This document shows positions 14,702 to 17,421 of a DNA stretch of 17,421 bases, one piece after another (position 1 is the stretch's first letter; every line of letters begins with the position of its first letter). Origin of the DNA: Spirochaetota bacterium (GTDB taxonomy: Bacteria > Spirochaetota > Spirochaetia > DSM-27196 > PWMO01). The notes below the pieces were generated by a model. It was given only the letters and a program-made list of their open reading frames with translations, was not told the origin of the DNA and ran no database searches. Where the stretch lies: positions 1 through 17,421 of the forward strand of contig JAAAOH010000266.1 in the NCBI GenBank assembly GCA_009908925.1. The letters run 5' to 3'. The position numbers and the translations under genes are program-made.

Positions 14702-16951
14702 ATGTCCGACGAACAGAAGGCATCCCACCACTCGGCAGCCAATGGGCCCTCATATCCCGATATTCCCGACTCTGAGGACTTCGAGCGCTACGGCGTCTGG
14801 GTGAAAGCAGGGCCGGAGGATGTCGAAGAGGGAGAGGAAACGGCGGGAGCCGGGGAGGCCCCTGATTTCGAGCTCGACGACCTCTCCGAAGACGAGTTCG
14901 CGCCTTCCGATGCAGATACACTTCTCACCGACGAAGAAGAGGATGCCCTCGCCGATCTCGAGGCCGACTTTTCGAACCTCGAGCAAACGGGCGAGGACAG
15001 CGCAGAAATGCCGCTCGAGCTCGACGGTGAGGTTCTCAGCGTGGAGCCGGAGGAAGCCGGGGGCGTCGAGGAAGGCGCAGGTGGCACAGCGGAAGAACCC
15101 CGGGCACAGGCTGAGAGCGGTGCCGGCGACGTGGCCGAACTCGATGATCTCGACGAAGAGGTCTCCGACGACATTCTCAACGTGGACTTCGATGACGAAG
15201 AGATTGACGCCGAGCTCGAAGACCTCGCCCTCGACCTCGGCGAAGAAACGCCCGGAGAAGTCGCGACCGAAGAGCCCTCCGCCGTGCAAAGCAAGCAGGA
15301 ATCCGAGGATCAGGAACCCGAGGATATCGAAGAACTCTCCCTGGAGGATCTCGACTCCCTCGATATGGACCTCGAGGAGGAGGAGTCCGAAGACCAGGGG
15401 CCCGAAGACGCGGAGCTCGAGAGCGTGAGCACCGGCGAAGCGCAGGAAACCGAGGAAGACGAGCTCGACCTCGAGTCCATCCCTGGCGACGAGCCCTTCG
15501 AGGACTTCGACTTCGAAGAGGATGAGGACATCACCGAGGAGCTACCCGAGCTCAGCGGCGAAGATGAAGAAGAGGAGACACCCCTCCCCGTTGTCGAAGA
15601 CGACGAGGACACAATCGATGCCGAGCTTGCGTCCGTCCTCGACGAAGAGGAATCACGGGATGTCGAGAGTTTCGATCAGCAGGAAGCCTATCAGCCGGAA
15701 GATGAGATTTCCGATACCGAGGATGTCATGGCCACAGCCGGGTTCAGCGGTGAGGGCGAACGCGACGAATCGTCCGTTCTCGTCAACATAGAGAAGGAAC
15801 TGCTTGCCATCAAGAACGAGCTCAATGAGCTGAAGCAGGAACTTGCCACCCTGAGAAGCGGTGGAGCCCCGGAGCAGCGGGAGAGCCGCGAGGAAAGTTC
15901 GGAGGACATGGAAGTCTCCCTCGGAACACCCGCCGGTGAGAAAGGGGGGTTCTTCGAAGAAGAGGAAGACGAGGATGAGACCATCGCCCTCACCGGTGAC
16001 GAGCTTGACCACATCCTCGACACCGCGGAGTTCACCGAGCAGCGCGGGCAACCCACCGAGTACGACGATCTCGATCTCAGGCTCGATGACAGCCTGTCCC
16101 CCGAAACCGAAGGGAAGGCCGGAAGCGGTGCCCAGGCGACGGCGGAGGAAGCCGGCGCGCCAATCGAGGAGATTACACTCGAGGACATGACCGGCGAATC
16201 CGCTCTCGAGGAACTCGAGCCCGAAGAAGCGGAGCACGAGGAAGAAGAGAGCGACGAGCTCGAAGAGCTGGACCTCGACCTCGGAGGCGAGGAAGGGACC
16301 GCAGCAGCCGAGGAACCGCAGGCTCACCCCTCGGGCGAGCCTGAGGAAGCATTATCCGACGAGGAGCTCTCGGTCGAGTTCGACGATCTCACCGGTTCCT
16401 CCGACCAGGGTGACGTTGACGCCCTTGCCGATCTCGACGTGGATTCCGAGCTCGCCGACATAGAAGAGCTCTCCGACGAGCCGACCGGCGCAGAAGAAGA
16501 ACCGGACACCAGTGAGATAGACTCCATCGAAATCGAGCTACCCGACGAAGAGCAGGACGAAGGCGGAGCCGGATTTGCCGGTGGAGACACTGCTGTTGAA
16601 GATTTCGAGGCCGAGCTGGGCGAACCGGTGCTGGAGATACCCGAAGAGGACGAGGGCGAAGCTGAAGAACTGACTGACTTCGATTTTGATCTGGAAGAGG
16701 AAGAAGCCGAAGCTGAGAGCGCGGCCGAGTCCGAGCCCGTGCAGCAGCAGGCAGGAACCGGCGCTCCGTCGGGCGGTTCGGAGGCAGGGGAGCTACCCGA
16801 GAATCTCAAGCAGGAGATTCGGTCGGTCCTCTCCTATATGGATCAGCTCCTCGAATCCCTCCCCGAGGAGAAGATTCAGGAGTTTGCGCGGTCCGAGCAT
16901 TTCGAGGTCTACAAGCGCCTTTTCGAAGAGCTCGGCCTGGAGAGTGAGTAG
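14702..16951 (+). CDS. Large highly acidic protein with central coiled coil, function unknown
   Basis: I do not recognise a named family. The 749-residue protein is overwhelmingly Glu/Asp with Leu, in many short runs such as LEDLDSLDMDLEEEESED, and has almost no Arg or Lys outside a few patches. It has no signal peptide or membrane segment. Three parts look folded. One is a coiled coil at about 356-386 (VLVNIEKELLAIKNELNELK). The second is a motif at about 425-446 (IALTGDELDHILDTAEFTE). The third is a C-terminal helical domain at about 697-749, with LKQEIRSVLSYMDQLLESLP, then EEKIQEFARSEHFEVYKRLF. The rest is probably disordered, with repeated acidic-Leu motifs. It has its own strong promoter and AGGAG site, and the next gene starts 2 nt after its stop, so the two probably work together. 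A scaffold or polar-organising role is only a guess. Confidence 0.85.
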   Translation: MSDEQKASHHSAANGPSYPDIPDSEDFERYGVWVKAGPEDVEEGEETAGAGEAPDFELDDLSEDEFAPSDADTLLTDEEEDALADLEADFSNLEQTGEDSAEMPLELDGEVLSVEPEEAGGVEEGAGGTAEEPRAQAESGAGDVAELDDLDEEVSDDILNVDFDDEEIDAELEDLALDLGEETPGEVATEEPSAVQSKQESEDQEPEDIEELSLEDLDSLDMDLEEEESEDQGPEDAELESVSTGEAQETEEDELDLESIPGDEPFEDFDFEEDEDITEELPELSGEDEEEETPLPVVEDDEDTIDAELASVLDEEESRDVESFDQQEAYQPEDEISDTEDVMATAGFSGEGERDESSVLVNIEKELLAIKNELNELKQELATLRSGGAPEQRESREESSEDMEVSLGTPAGEKGGFFEEEEDEDETIALTGDELDHILDTAEFTEQRGQPTEYDDLDLRLDDSLSPETEGKAGSGAQATAEEAGAPIEEITLEDMTGESALEELEPEEAEHEEEESDELEELDLDLGGEEGTAAAEEPQAHPSGEPEEALSDEELSVEFDDLTGSSDQGDVDALADLDVDSELADIEELSDEPTGAEEEPDTSEIDSIEIELPDEEQDEGGAGFAGGDTAVEDFEAELGEPVLEIPEEDEGEAEELTDFDFDLEEEEAEAESAAESEPVQQQAGTGAPSGGSEAGELPENLKQEIRSVLSYMDQLLESLPEEKIQEFARSEHFEVYKRLFEELGLESE

Positions 16952-16953
16952 CA

Positions 16954-17421
16954 ATGGGTCTTTACAACCGCGTCCTTTCGACCGAAAGCACATCCTCCGA
17001 AGAGCGCAGGAAGGACTCCGCAGCCCACACCGCCTCCGACCACTCCGCCGCTGAAGACGAAAAAAAAAAGCCTTCGACCAGCTTCTGGCCGAGCGAACCG
17101 CCGCTTCGGCACCTGACCTCGGCGAAGCGGTAAGAGGCGTCCTCGACGCCCTTGCCGAGCTGGATAACACCCTCGAAACACCGGTTCGCGTATTCCGGAT
17201 CCTTGCCGACCGTTTGCAGATAACACGAGGAGCACTGCTCCTCCCTGACCCCGAGTCGGGAGAGCTTGCCCCGTGGTCGATGCGCGGCCTCGATAGAACT
17301 ACCGAACACCGTCTTCGTATCCCCGTTCCCGAGCTCACCGAGCGCATCCTCGACGGGAATGCCGCGGCCACGATACTCGAGGGGAACGGGCTGCGGGCGT
17401 GCAAACCGTACGTCTCACAAC
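16954..17421 (+). CDS. Possible GAF-like protein, split by an A10 run, partial at right edge
   Basis: ATG 16954 opens a frame (MGLYNRVLSTESTSSEERRK) 2 nt after the acidic gene, with typical codon use. The frame reads through ten A (17060-17069) and then stops at TAA 17131, giving only 59 residues. The -1 frame takes over at the A run (AFDQLLAERTAASAPDLGEA) and stays open to the right edge with normal codon use. Its last part (ALLLPDPESGELAPW, then HRLRIP) resembles a GAF-like sensor fold, though weakly. One extra A, or a -1 slip on A AAA AAG, would join the two halves. The break may therefore be a sequencing error, programmed frameshifting, transcriptional slippage or a phase-variable tract. 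The C-terminus lies outside the window. Confidence 0.65.
17060..17070 (+). other. A10 homopolymer with A AAA AAG slippery heptamer
   Basis: Ten A followed by G, read in the zero frame as GAA AAA AAA AAG, contain A AAA AAG at 17064-17070. This is the heptamer used for -1 frameshifting in E. coli dnaX. The downstream coding frame is exactly the -1 frame. Confidence 0.7.

Noticed and set aside
14750..16809. Serine-rich minus-strand open frames
   Set aside because: They are the complement of the GAG/GAC/GAA-rich acidic gene; Ser-rich composition is the expected artefact.
1..17421. tRNA, rRNA, CRISPR array, insertion sequence, phage or toxin-antitoxin genes
   Set aside because: I looked for cloverleaf arms, regular spaced repeats, transposase motifs and small paired genes and saw none.

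Overview
The window is a GC-rich bacterial chromosome segment made almost wholly of tightly packed genes. It most likely comes from a free-living spirochaete (order Spirochaetales). This is an inference from the style of the bS21, Lon and RecJ proteins and from a large acidic coiled-coil protein; no rRNA or species-level marker is present. I see no tRNA, rRNA, CRISPR array, insertion sequence, phage gene or other sign of transfer.

Layout. (a) 1-564, minus: a partial, low-complexity gene running off the left edge and carrying a 54-bp tandem repeat. (b) 739-5504, minus: one cluster, transcribed leftward, of deoA (pyrimidine-nucleoside phosphorylase), recJ, an exported M23 peptidase and rpsU (bS21), closed by a strong intrinsic terminator. 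(c) 5622-6152, plus: a small HAD 5'-nucleotidase, divergent from deoA and convergent with recO. (d) 6163-6921, minus: recO, sharing a short divergent promoter region with lon. (e) 7030-12763, plus: a lon-led operon with overlapping or abutting genes: Lon, a VanY-type lipoprotein carboxypeptidase, an alkaline-phosphatase-superfamily phosphodiesterase and a TrhP-like U32 protein. (f) 12806-14125, plus: a DUF1015 protein, ending back to back with a minus-strand FtsB/DivIC-like membrane protein. (g) 14702 to the right edge, plus: a 749-residue extremely acidic protein with its own strong promoter, followed 2 nt later by a gene interrupted at a run of ten A.

The themes are nucleotide salvage (deoA, HAD nucleotidase), DNA repair (recJ, recO), protein quality control (lon), cell-envelope remodelling (M23, VanY, FtsB-like) and translation (bS21, TrhP-like). 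No new defence or mobile system is evident. The observations most worth checking are an apparent AUC start codon for rpsU behind a perfect anti-Shine-Dalgarno match, a dnaX-type A AAA AAG slippery site in an A10 run near the right edge, a ~155-residue insertion in RecJ that may be a dead DnaQ-like domain, and two promoters placed so that their mRNAs would be leaderless.
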